DNA of 11,777 bases, taken from NCBI GenBank assembly GCA_945787295.1, contig CALZHQ010000123.1:1-11777 (forward strand). The letters are read 5' to 3'. Position numbers and translations under genes: made by a program. Position 1 is the stretch's first letter; each line of letters opens with the position of its first letter. The notes under the pieces were generated by a model, which did no database searches, was not told the origin of the DNA, and saw only the letters and a program-made list of their open reading frames with translations. This DNA comes from an uncultured Desulfuromonadales bacterium (lineage in GTDB: Bacteria > Desulfobacterota > Desulfuromonadia > Desulfuromonadales > Geopsychrobacteraceae). Of the stretch, positions 1 to 6,254 are shown piece after piece.

Positions 1-174
1 CGCATCAACTTACCTCCAGTGTCAGAGGTTTGATTTAAAGCGAACTTCTAATGACAACTATAGATCTCTTTGGCAGGCTGTTAAAAAAAAGGAAAGAAGC
101 GAACCGCTACTGGCCAGTTGATGACTCTGGCAAGGTATTGATTCAGTGGCTAAAGACGAAACGATCGGCACACC

Positions 175-417
175 TCAGCCAACTTCAACCCCACAGGTCC
201 CATCACAAAAGGGTTGTTTGCCGCTTTGCCCACAGCTGCAGATGTAAACCTTCTTCCGCTCAGCGACCTCAAACAGGAGCGGCAGCGAATCACCCGTCTG
301 ATGGCTGCCGTCACAAAATGGCAAATCCTCTGATTTTCCGCAGGTACAGCGGTAATAAATTCCGGGCTCCAAGGTCAGAGCAATCGGCATCCCAGCATCG
401 GTGTTCATTTTATCCAT
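175..417 (-). CDS. Tandem CDGSH iron-sulfur protein, second His ligand replaced by Cys
   Basis: Small soluble protein of 80 residues with two CDGSH-type [2Fe-2S] sites. Site 1 has C24, C26, C35 and H39 (FCDGSH). Site 2 has C60, C62 and C71, but the fourth ligand position is C75 (FCDGTC) instead of His. CDGSH proteins carry labile, redox-active 2Fe-2S clusters held by three Cys and one His and act in electron or cluster transfer; the partner here is unknown. The ATG at 415-417 is preceded by GAGG seven bases upstream. It is the last gene of the seven-gene minus-strand cluster, 27 nt after the asparaginase-like gene. The C-terminus is short (GVEVG), as is usual after the last motif in tandem forms. 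A 2-nt loss near 188-192 could have created the Cys: restoring it would give GTHVGLKLAEV and a stop at 150-152. The family call is secure; the odd ligand may be real or a sequence error. Confidence 0.85.
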   Translation of the reverse strand: MDKMNTDAGMPIALTLEPGIYYRCTCGKSEDLPFCDGSHQTGDSLPLLFEVAERKKVYICSCGQSGKQPFCDGTCGVEVG

Positions 418-444
418 GCGGCAACCTCACTTTCCACTTGAGAA

Positions 445-927
445 TCAGACAACTTCAAAACGGTTCAGTTCCACATTCTTGCGTGCGTTTTGCGGATCGA
501 AAATCTGCCCGTTCATGGCGATATAAACTCCGGCTGGCAATGCTTGGGCCGCAGTTATGGCACTGGCGACGTTATAAATGGCATCGGTAAATCGAAAGCG
601 GGCCGGTTGCATGGCTCCGGTTAAGACAATCGTCTTGCCGGAAATCCCCTGCAGAAACTTGCCGGTGGTAATCATCGTGTCGGTGCCGTGGGTGATAACA
701 ATCTTCTCTGCACGACTCTTTTCGACCGCTGCACGGATCTGCTGCCGATCAGCATCGGTCAATTCCAGGCTGTCTTTACGCATCAGGGAGGTGACCTGGT
801 AATCGACGGTCAGGTTGGCGTCACGCAGCAGTTCGACGATCTGCGGCTCGCCGATCTCGTAATCACTTTTCGCGTCAAAATAGATTTTATCGATGGTTCC
901 GCCGGTGGTAAAGATTTCAATCTGCAC
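445..927 (-). CDS. Asparaginase-like protein, N-terminal domain only
   Basis: Resembles the N-terminal domain of L-asparaginase/glutaminase. The motifs in order, numbered from an ATG at 931-933, are TTGGTI (residues 9-14, nucleophile Thr region), DS in MRKDSLELT (about 54-55, substrate binding), HGTDT (82-86, second catalytic Thr and Asp) and LTGAM (104-108). Full asparaginases have about 330 residues with a C-terminal domain that helps complete the active site; this protein stops at about 160, so it belongs to the short asparaginase-domain group and its activity is uncertain. I prefer the GTG start at 925-927, because AGGAG at 935-939 is seven bases before it but only one base before the ATG at 931-933. 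Product from GTG: 160 residues. There is no signal peptide, so it is cytoplasmic. It lies 20 nt after the DUF547 gene and is probably co-transcribed with it. The C-terminal end looks natural, since the reading frame is clean. Confidence 0.8.
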   Translation of the reverse strand: MQIEIFTTGGTIDKIYFDAKSDYEIGEPQIVELLRDANLTVDYQVTSLMRKDSLELTDADRQQIRAAVEKSRAEKIVITHGTDTMITTGKFLQGISGKTIVLTGAMQPARFRFTDAIYNVASAITAAQALPAGVYIAMNGQIFDPQNARKNVELNRFEVV

Positions 928-933
928 GACCAT

Positions 934-940
934 TCTCCTG
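934..940 (-). promoter_or_regulatory. Shine-Dalgarno that decides the asparaginase-like start
   Basis: On the minus strand CAGGAGA abuts an ATG (931-933) with almost no spacing, while a GTG two codons later (925-927) sits at the ideal seven-base distance. This argues that translation starts at GTG with the protein sequence MQIEIFTTGG. Confidence 0.6.
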
Positions 941-947
941 CTGCAAT

Positions 948-1754
948 TTAATTCCGATAATCATTCAATCGCCAGTCGTAGTCAAGATAACTGAGCGACG
1001 TATCTCCTGCTTTGATGCGCAGTTGTTCTGAGCTTTGTTCCGTCAGCAAATCAGCATAGTCGCTCAAAAAAGCTGACACCGAAGGATGGTCACGATAATC
1101 GATAAAATCGTCTGCGTACCAAGCAAAGATCTTCGAAATTTCCAAGCGATCAGCGGCAGCATTATAGCGATTACGACTCCGATCGGAAAGGAACCGTCGC
1201 AAACTGTCCTCAAGTTGCGCGTCAATCCTTTCAGCAACAAAGGCCTCATCCCGGAGACCGGGACAACCGATCGAGGCACAGACCACAGCGGCGTGAATGC
1301 GGGGATCGTCAAACACGCCCGGTTGACGGATCAAGGCGTGTTCGACTTCATCGAGGTGTCGCTGGCGACCGAGCAGGTTGAAAAACTTCTTCTTCCAGGG
1401 CGAGGAAAAGAACGATCCTAACTCTTTAATCGACTTCAGGTCTGGATATTTACTGAGAATCAGCTTGATCGTAAAGGCATTGTAAGCGTTGATCAAAAAA
1501 GCCAGCTGCTGCGGTTTCTCCCAGCTGGCGTATTCATTGAGTGGGACCGCAGAAAGCACTGCCAGATAGTTATCCAGTTCCGGCTGTTGCCTTTTGAAGG
1601 CAGCATAATCGACCGACGAGGCGACCCCCTTGGGATCCCAGCGAACATGCTGCTGCAGCAGTCGATTCCAGGTGTTGTGGCCGTGATCAAAAGCGAACGC
1701 AGCGGGCACAAAAAAAAGCCACAAACTGATCAGCAGCAAAAACGTCTTGATCAT
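948..1754 (-). CDS. Exported DUF547-domain protein
   Basis: Protein of 268 residues with a clear signal peptide. The hydrophobic stretch TFLLLISLWLFFVPAAFA ends in an AFA signal-peptidase site near residue 21, so the mature protein is probably periplasmic. The rest matches the DUF547 family (Pfam PF04784). Landmarks are LAFLINAYNAFTI, SPWKKKFF, LDEVEHALIR and the conserved Cys/His-containing block HAAVVCASIGCPGL followed by RDEAF. The family's biochemical function is not established. The ATG at 1752-1754 is chosen because AAAGGAG lies five to six bases upstream; an in-frame ATG five codons earlier has no such site. Fourth from the end of the metal/redox-like cluster: 41 nt after the DUF134 regulator and 20 nt before the asparaginase-like gene. 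Confidence 0.85.
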   Translation of the reverse strand: MIKTFLLLISLWLFFVPAAFAFDHGHNTWNRLLQQHVRWDPKGVASSVDYAAFKRQQPELDNYLAVLSAVPLNEYASWEKPQQLAFLINAYNAFTIKLILSKYPDLKSIKELGSFFSSPWKKKFFNLLGRQRHLDEVEHALIRQPGVFDDPRIHAAVVCASIGCPGLRDEAFVAERIDAQLEDSLRRFLSDRSRNRYNAAADRLEISKIFAWYADDFIDYRDHPSVSAFLSDYADLLTEQSSEQLRIKAGDTSLSYLDYDWRLNDYRN

Positions 1755-1795
1755 TGTGACTCCTTTCAATTCAGTAAAATCTGGATCTCATGCGG

Positions 1796-2086
1796 TTACT
1801 GCTTCAAGTCTATCACCAGAGCCTGTCCCGACAATACGGCTTCGACAATCTTTTTCCGCGCGCGGCAAACCAACCGTTGGACGGTGCCGCGCGACACCCC
1901 CAGCGCCTCTCCTGCCTCGGCCTGGGTCAAACCATCAACATCACAGAGCCGAACCGCTTCCAGCTCATCGGCAGCGAGCTCGACTTTAGTCAGCTCAGAC
2001 AGCGGCGTCCCGGCAGGTTTAAAGACCAGATCATTGGGGCGGCGATTGGGGCAACAGTGGCGTGGTTTTTTCGGTCTGGGTGTCAT
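1796..2086 (-). CDS. DUF134 (UPF0251) helix-turn-helix DNA-binding protein
   Basis: A 96-residue protein opening with TPRPKKPR, followed by a Cys pair (residues 11-12), the FKPAGTPLSEL signature and a sigma-factor-region-4-like helix-turn-helix at about residues 52-80 (GLTQAEAGEALGVSRGTVQR). These are the marks of the DUF134 family, putative transcription regulators that are often found next to NifX-like FeMo-cofactor-domain proteins, as in this cluster. The start is supported by GGAG four bases upstream. Only 17 nt separate it from the upstream transporter gene, so it is co-transcribed with its neighbours. By inference it may autoregulate the operon from the dyad at 4016-4029. No ligand is known, although the Cys and basic N-terminus would allow metal or redox sensing. 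Confidence 0.9.
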   Translation of the reverse strand: MTPRPKKPRHCCPNRRPNDLVFKPAGTPLSELTKVELAADELEAVRLCDVDGLTQAEAGEALGVSRGTVQRLVCRARKKIVEAVLSGQALVIDLKQ

Positions 2087-2103
2087 ATTACTCCGACATC
2101 AAA

Positions 2104-3126
2104 CTATCGATTTGTGGCACTGGATTCAGCGACAACCACAGTTTTATTAATTGCCGGGCCGAAAATCCAGGGGACCAGCTTGATATACCAGGCGGCAGAT
2201 TGAATCTGGAAAATATACGCCATTGCGATCAACAACGCTATAGTCGAACCTTCTTTGCCAAAGGCCGTCATGGCGATCGCCAGGGCGATAGACAGGTCGC
2301 GCATAACCACGCCAAAAACCATGGCGATCGCATCTTCACGGGAGAAAAACAGTTTACCAACAAGCGACAGGATGACGTAGGAAAGCAGATAAAAGATCAC
2401 CAGCGGAATCACGATCGTCAGCAGGTCGCCTGGATTGGCAATGATATTCTTCGCCTTAAGCGACATGGCAACAAATGCGATCATCACCACACCGAGCGCC
2501 GAAAAGGGTGGAAACTTCGGCTTGTAGATATTGATCCAGGCCTCCTTACCATGCTTTTTCAACAGGTAGCTCTGGGTCAACAGGCCGGCGATCAATGGGA
2601 CGAAGACAAAAATGCAGATCTGCTGGAACATGTGCAACATATCGACATCGATCGTTGCGCCCATGAAAAGCTTAGTGTAAACCGGCGCCGCCGCCGAACC
2701 GATGATCAGGCCGAAGACCAGCATTTTGGTCGCCGCTTCCTTGTTGCCGTTGGCAAAACCGGTCCAGGAAATCGTCATCCCCGAAGCGGGCAGCACACCG
2801 ATCAGAAACAGCCCCACCGCCCAGAGGCCGAACTTGCTCTCCTCGCCGGTGAGAAACAGCCTGCCAAGAGCGAAGACGATGACCGGGATCAGGATAAAGT
2901 TGATCAACTGGGTCACGATCTGCAGCCTGGTATCTTTGCCTGAAAAGACCGAACGGACATTCAAGGTTGTCATCATCGGGTAAATCATGACGAAGGTGAT
3001 CGGGATGATCAATGCCTTTAATGGCTTGGCATCAAAAACAAAACCACCACCGAGCAGACCAAGAATCATGGCCACCGGGATCGCATAAACCAGGTTCTTC
3101 TGTAACAAACCGAGCAGTTTCAACAT
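2104..3126 (-). CDS. ACR3-like / bile acid:sodium symporter superfamily transporter
   Basis: An inner-membrane protein of 340 residues with about ten hydrophobic segments, of the BASS/ACR3 fold. Alignable signatures are the TM4-loop block GMTISWTGFANGNKEAA (about residues 116-132), which matches the ACR3 pattern of hydrophobic-W-x3-A-x-G-x-x-EAA, and the TM9-like block VMRDLSIALAIAM (274-286). True As(III)-efflux ACR3 pumps use a conserved Cys in TM4. At that place this protein has PASGM with Ser, and its only cysteine is C171, elsewhere. Similar proteins are often labelled arsenic resistance protein, but the substrate is doubtful and could be an oxyanion or organic anion. The ATG has AGGAG five to six bases upstream. 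It is the third gene of the cluster, 66 nt after the DUF302-like gene. Confidence 0.8.
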   Translation of the reverse strand: MLKLLGLLQKNLVYAIPVAMILGLLGGGFVFDAKPLKALIIPITFVMIYPMMTTLNVRSVFSGKDTRLQIVTQLINFILIPVIVFALGRLFLTGEESKFGLWAVGLFLIGVLPASGMTISWTGFANGNKEAATKMLVFGLIIGSAAAPVYTKLFMGATIDVDMLHMFQQICIFVFVPLIAGLLTQSYLLKKHGKEAWINIYKPKFPPFSALGVVMIAFVAMSLKAKNIIANPGDLLTIVIPLVIFYLLSYVILSLVGKLFFSREDAIAMVFGVVMRDLSIALAIAMTAFGKEGSTIALLIAMAYIFQIQSAAWYIKLVPWIFGPAINKTVVVAESSATNR

Positions 3127-3192
3127 CTCAACTCCTGCAACAGACCACGAACAGTCCCTTGCCCGTGATTAAATAATGGCCCGTCGTAAGGG

Positions 3193-3527
3193 TCAGACCG
3201 CCTCATCAATAGCCGCAATCATGCTGTTGAAGGTTTCCTCCAGCGAGGCTGGAAACTCGGCATCATCGACCAGCTCGGCAATCAGTTCCCGCCCGTATTT
3301 GAGCATTCGCACCTGGGTTTTGCCGTTCTGCGTGAAAGCCATGACAAACTTTGGCATCAAAACAGCACGTTCCGGATTATTGCTCAAGCTCTTAGCCGCC
3401 TTCGGTGGCTTGCAGATCTGGACCATATGCAGATCAAAAAGCCGCGTTCAGTCGCAGCGGCTTCAAATGCCGCGACGAATTGCTCTACTCTTTTGCCCGA
3501 TTCAGTACGGTAAACACACGTCGACAT
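3193..3527 (-). pseudogene. DUF302-like protein gene, frame-disrupted by an apparent internal deletion
   Basis: The start at 3527 has a strong AGGAG five to six bases upstream and opens with MSTCVYRTESGKRVEQF, then FEAAATERGF. This frame then leaves the family pattern and stops near 3385. In a second frame, conserved-looking sequence begins near 3438 with LFDLHMVQICKPPKAAKS, then NPERAVLMPKFV, and runs to the stop at 3193. The second half resembles DUF302 proteins (core ICxPxxA, then a PCK/PKF-like strand). The total of 335 nt is 2 modulo 3, so a loss of 3n+1 bases between the codons for RGF and FDLHM would explain it. Family proteins have an extra stretch of roughly 20 residues there, by my recollection of the fold. 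It lies 42 nt after the nifX-like gene. Alternatively a short 77-residue protein is made from 3426, but no good ribosome site precedes it. Confidence 0.6.
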
Positions 3528-3569
3528 CTTCTCTCCTGTAGCTCTGAATTAATAACTGCCACCATTAAA

Positions 3570-3996
3570 CTATTTACATCCGAAGCCATGACCGGCTCCG
3601 TGACCATGGCCCTGGCCTCTTCCGTGCGAGGCACCATGCCCGTGAGAACAGAGCCGGTTCGCATCCATCTCAGTCAGGCGTTGATCGGCAAGGCAAAGCA
3701 GATTGTCTGAGATTGTCGCCCCGGCGGCCTGATAAACCTTGACGCCCGCAGCCTGCAAACGGCTGTGAGCCCCCTGCCCGATTGAGGTCACGATCAGAGC
3801 ATCAGGCTGCCCCGCCATCAGTTGTGCCAAGCGCGCCCGCCCAGGCTGCTGTTCTTGCCCAGGTCGATCCAGCTCGGATAACGCCTGGGTTTCGGTATCG
3901 ACAACCAGCAACCAGCAACAGCGGCGCCGAACCGAAATGACCGGAAATCTGACTTTGCAACCCATCATTCTTTTCGACCGGAAAACAGAGCTTCAT
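3570..3996 (-). pseudogene. NifX-like dinitrogenase iron-molybdenum cofactor domain protein, frameshifted by a 7-bp duplication
   Basis: The start at 3996 has GGAGG six bases upstream and gives MKLCFPVEKNDGLQSQISGH then FGSAPLLLV, the typical opening of Pfam PF02579 proteins (NifX/NafY/FeMo-cofactor binding). The frame then breaks. The continuation VVDTETQALSELDRPGQEQQ, then LMAGQPDALIVTSIGQGAH and AAGVKVYQAAGATISDNL, lies in another frame and runs to 3570. The break sits exactly on a 7-bp tandem repeat at 3902-3915; deleting one copy gives a perfect 139-residue protein reading PLLLVVDTET. The tail from about residue 115 is very rich in His and Gly (CSHGHGASHGRGQGHGHGAG), suggesting metal binding. 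It is the first gene after the promoter at 4029-4057. It may be a true null, a phase-variable state or a consensus error. The domain call is firm. Confidence 0.8.
3902..3915. repeat. 7-bp tandem duplication causing the nifX-like frameshift
   Basis: CAACCAG occurs twice in a row, followed by a partial copy CAACAG. The coding strand reads GTTGCTG units. The first-half frame and second-half frame differ by exactly one unit (427 nt total; 420 without one copy is 140 codons). Confidence 0.9.
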
Positions 3997-4015
3997 AATT
4001 ATCCTCCTCTCGTTA

Positions 4016-4029
4016 TGTGTATATGCACA
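4016..4029. promoter_or_regulatory. Possible operator dyad at the start of the seven-gene operon
   Basis: TGTGTATATGCACA is a dyad with a single G.T-type mismatch pair (TGTG-N-ATAT-N-CACA). It overlaps the -10 box and the expected transcription start of the operon promoter, where a repressor would block RNA polymerase. The DUF134 protein encoded in the operon is one candidate binder; this is inference. Confidence 0.4.
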
Positions 4030-4057
4030 AAATAGCGGAGAACAATTCCGATGTCAA
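4029..4057 (-). promoter_or_regulatory. Sigma70-type promoter of the nifX-like to CDGSH operon
   Basis: On the minus strand TTGACA (4052-4057) and TATTTT (4029-4034) are separated by exactly 17 bases. The expected start is near 4022, leaving a leader of about 25 nt before the GGAGG site of the nifX-like gene. The surrounding region 4000-4160 is AT-rich and otherwise gene-free. The spacer contains a CGGA...TCCG half-dyad (4036-4050). Confidence 0.7.
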
Positions 4058-4159
4058 TATATATGATAATTAGAAAATTTTACATAAAATTGTGTGGCTT
4101 TAGTGCCAGAAACAGATAGGTAGCTGATAGATATGGTTATTCAGGGAATATCTCGACTT

Positions 4160-5446
4160 CTAGACTGCAGACAGGACGTTACTGATAGCAGCGGTCAGAT
4201 AGGCAAGATCGGCCTGCGACATCACGTAGGGCGGCATAACGTACACCAACTTACCGAATGGCCTCACCCAGACCCCCTGTTCAACAAACTTCGGTTGCAT
4301 AACTCGCATATCGACCGGTTGATGCATTTCTACGACACCGATCGCACCGAGCACCCGCACATCGGCAACCGAAGCATGTTCGCGGCAAGGAGCCAGCCCA
4401 GCCTCAAGTCCGGCCTCAATTTGCACCACAGACTCTTGCCATGCACCATCCAGCAACATTTCGACACTGGCAACCGCCACCGCACAGGCCAACGGATTGG
4501 CCATGAAAGTCGGCCCGTGCATGAAAACACCAGGCTCACCGGATGAGAGGACCTCGGCGATGTTTTGCGTCGCCAGAGTGGCCGCCAAAGTCATGTAACC
4601 ACCGGTCAAAGCTTTGCCAAGGCAGAGGATATCGGGCGAAATCCCGGCATGCTCACAGGCAAACAGCTTGCCAGTCCGGCCGAAGCCGGTGGCGATCTCA
4701 TCCGCGATCAGCAGAATATCGTATTGGTCACACAATTGCCGCACCTGGCGCAGGTATTCCGGCGCGTAAAACCGCATGCCGCCGGCCCCCTGAACAATAG
4801 GCTCGAGGATCACCGCCGCTATCTCGTGATGATGTTGCTCGATCTGGGTCCGCAGGCCGGCGATATCTTCAGCACGCCATTCCGCATCAGTGCGGCAGTT
4901 CGGGGCGTCGGCAAACAGGTGTTGTGGCAACAGATGGCCGAAAACATGGTGCATGCCGGTGACCGGATCACAGACCGCCATGGCGCCGAAGGTATCACCA
5001 TGGTAGCCGTTGCGGATGGTCAGCAGGCGCGACTTCTCTGGCTTCCCAGCAACATGCCAGTACTGGATCGCCATCTTGATCGCCACCTCAACCGAGACCG
5101 AACCAGAATCGCAGAAGAAGACATGCTGCAGCGGCTCAGGGGTCAGATCAACCAGCAGCTTGCCCAGCTGTGCCGCAGCCGGGTGGGTCAGGCCACCGAA
5201 CATCACATGCGCCATCTTATCCAGCTGCTGCTTAGCGGCTTCGTTCAGTCGGGGATGATTATAACCATGAATCGCCGACCACCAGGAGGACATGCCGTCG
5301 ATCAACTGGCGCCCATCTTCAAGCTGCAAGCGCACTCCATCTGCGGCGACAACCGGGAACACCGGTTGCGGATTGGTCATCGAGGTATAGGGGTGCCAGA
5401 GGTGCTTGCGATCAAAATCGGTCCAACTTTGCTTAACGACGGTCAT
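4160..5446 (-). CDS. bioA: Adenosylmethionine-8-amino-7-oxononanoate aminotransferase (biotin synthesis)
   Basis: BioA is a PLP enzyme that moves the amino group of S-adenosylmethionine to 7-keto-8-aminopelargonate, giving 7,8-diaminopelargonate in the cytoplasm. At 428 residues it has the usual family length. The diagnostic residues are visible: the paired Trp in [10 protein letters not shown] (W55, W56), the PLP-stacking Tyr in [10 protein letters not shown] (Y148), the ADE dyad D249, the Schiff-base lysine in LGKALTGG (K278), [10 protein letters not shown] (311-320) and the carboxylate-binding Arg in [13 protein letters not shown] (R395). The paired Trp and the Arg separate BioA from other class-III aminotransferases. 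The ATG at 5444-5446 has AAGGA seven bases upstream. No other bio genes are in the window, so the rest of the pathway must be elsewhere. It is flanked by 102 nt or more without genes on each side, so it is probably monocistronic. A TACAAT hexamer lies upstream, but I see no convincing -35 box or BirA-type operator. Confidence 0.95.
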   Translation of the reverse strand: MTVVKQSWTDFDRKHLWHPYTSMTNPQPVFPVVAADGVRLQLEDGRQLIDGMSSWWSAIHGYNHPRLNEAAKQQLDKMAHVMFGGLTHPAAAQLGKLLVDLTPEPLQHVFFCDSGSVSVEVAIKMAIQYWHVAGKPEKSRLLTIRNGYHGDTFGAMAVCDPVTGMHHVFGHLLPQHLFADAPNCRTDAEWRAEDIAGLRTQIEQHHHEIAAVILEPIVQGAGGMRFYAPEYLRQVRQLCDQYDILLIADEIATGFGRTGKLFACEHAGISPDILCLGKALTGGYMTLAATLATQNIAEVLSSGEPGVFMHGPTFMANPLACAVAVASVEMLLDGAWQESVVQIEAGLEAGLAPCREHASVADVRVLGAIGVVEMHQPVDMRVMQPKFVEQGVWVRPFGKLVYVMPPYVMSQADLAYLTAAISNVLSAV

Positions 5447-5578
5447 CGGTCATTCCTTTAGAATTTTACTGCGATCGAAAGGGCTCATTGTAAAAGATTC
5501 TGCAGAAAAAGAAAGAAAAAGGCCGTTCAACAAAGGGTGGCTACGGAACAATCGAAATCGCTCTCACTCCTAGGCGGC

Positions 5579-5617
5579 AAAAACATGCGGCGCTCACCCT
5601 CCAGGATGAACGCCGCA
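5579..5617 (-). terminator. Rho-independent terminator of the cytochrome gene
   Basis: On the minus strand a 7-bp stem TGCGGCG/CGCCGCA (5611-5617 with 5586-5592) encloses an inner CATCC/GGGTG stem with a TGGA tetraloop, followed after TG by TTTTT (5579-5583). It lies about 28 nt past the cytochrome stop codon. Confidence 0.85.
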
Positions 5618-5644
5618 ACGGAACCGATATGCTGAGACCAATTG

Positions 5645-6118
5645 TCAGCGACTCTGATTAACCATGTACTCGACTGCCGAACGGACCTGGTCGTCCCCCA
5701 TGGAGGCAACACCACCCCTGGCCGGCATCCGACCGACTCCGTTGATCGAATTCTTGACCAGGGTTTCCAGATCGGCAGATAGCCGCTCATCTCCCAACTT
5801 CGGCGCGCCCATAATACCGTTGCCATGACAGGTTTTACAGCTCGCTTCATAAATCGCTTTACCGGCATCAAGCGATCCGGCCATCGCCCCAACCTTGTCA
5901 CTGGTCTGCTGAACAACCTTATCAGCCTCAGCTTTGACCTGATCCGTCTTCTCGGTGACTTGCGCGGCAACCTGATCTGCCTTTTCAGTCACTTTCTGCA
6001 TGGCCTGCTCTGCCGGCTTCGCTGGTGGAGCAGTCTTTACTGCTGTCGATTCAGTTTGTTCATTGCTGCATGCAGCCAGAAGCAACACGCAAACCAGTCC
6101 GATCAAAACTCTTTTCAT
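5645..6118 (-). CDS. Lipoprotein c-type cytochrome (c5-like, monohaem)
   Basis: A 157-residue protein. Residues 1-16 are a lipoprotein signal with lipobox LLAAC (lipidated C17), so it is anchored to the inner or outer membrane on the periplasmic side. Residues 38-80 form an amphipathic, charged helical spacer with repeats such as VTEKADQVAAQVTEKTDQV, likely a coiled coil or stalk. The haem domain starts near 82 (LDAGKAIYEASCKTCH), with the single haem motif CKTCH at 94-98 and the sixth-ligand region GRMPARGG (M131), as in cytochrome c5 and related class I cytochromes. It probably shuttles electrons in the periplasm. The start with AGGAGG five bases upstream is better than longer in-frame options, and the lipobox position confirms it. 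It has its own terminator and a plausible promoter. Confidence 0.9.
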   Translation of the reverse strand: MKRVLIGLVCVLLLAACSNEQTESTAVKTAPPAKPAEQAMQKVTEKADQVAAQVTEKTDQVKAEADKVVQQTSDKVGAMAGSLDAGKAIYEASCKTCHGNGIMGAPKLGDERLSADLETLVKNSINGVGRMPARGGVASMGDDQVRSAVEYMVNQSR

Positions 6119-6160
6119 ATCAACCTCCTGTTTATTCGTTAATGAAAACAACCATGAATA

Positions 6161-6188
6161 AGCATAGCAAAAGTTAAACCCTCGGCAA
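6161..6188 (-). promoter_or_regulatory. Possible promoter of the lipoprotein cytochrome gene
   Basis: On the minus strand TTGCCG (6183-6188), a 16-base spacer and TATGCT (6161-6166) lie about 45 nt before the cytochrome ATG. The match is moderate. The 136-nt gap to the upstream fusion gene makes an own promoter reasonable, but I see no clear terminator after the fusion gene, so read-through is possible. Confidence 0.4.
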
Positions 6189-6254
6189 ACAGGGATGCCC
6201 ATATTCCTAATTTCCTGCTGATAAAACCCAACCCCACTTCAAACCGTCCACCCT

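Noticed and set aside
2..121. Open plus-strand frame at the window edge that could be the tail of an upstream gene (stop at 119-121)
   Set aside because: Only about 39 codons, no recognisable motif, and an open stretch this short arises by chance.
51..590. Long plus-strand open frame opposite the CDGSH and asparaginase-like genes
   Set aside because: No ribosome site; it is the antisense shadow of two recognisable minus-strand genes, and the composition is unlike a protein family.
1755..1769. Earlier ATG for the DUF547 gene
   Set aside because: The AAAGGAG site lies between the two ATGs and serves the later one, which also gives a normal signal peptide.
2062..2943. Long plus-strand open frame opposite the ACR3-like transporter
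   Set aside because: Charged, low-complexity translation (many D, H, Q, R) typical of the antisense of a membrane protein gene; no start signal.
4091..4112. Possible bioA terminator (TGGC/GCCA stem followed by ACACAATTTT on the minus strand)
   Set aside because: The stem is only 4 bp and the T-run is short and distant, so it is too weak to call.
5511..5550. Second minus-strand terminator candidate (CCGT/ACGG stem with a T-rich tract after it)
   Set aside because: The stem is 4 bp with a 17-base loop; the nearer hairpin at 5579-5617 is far better.
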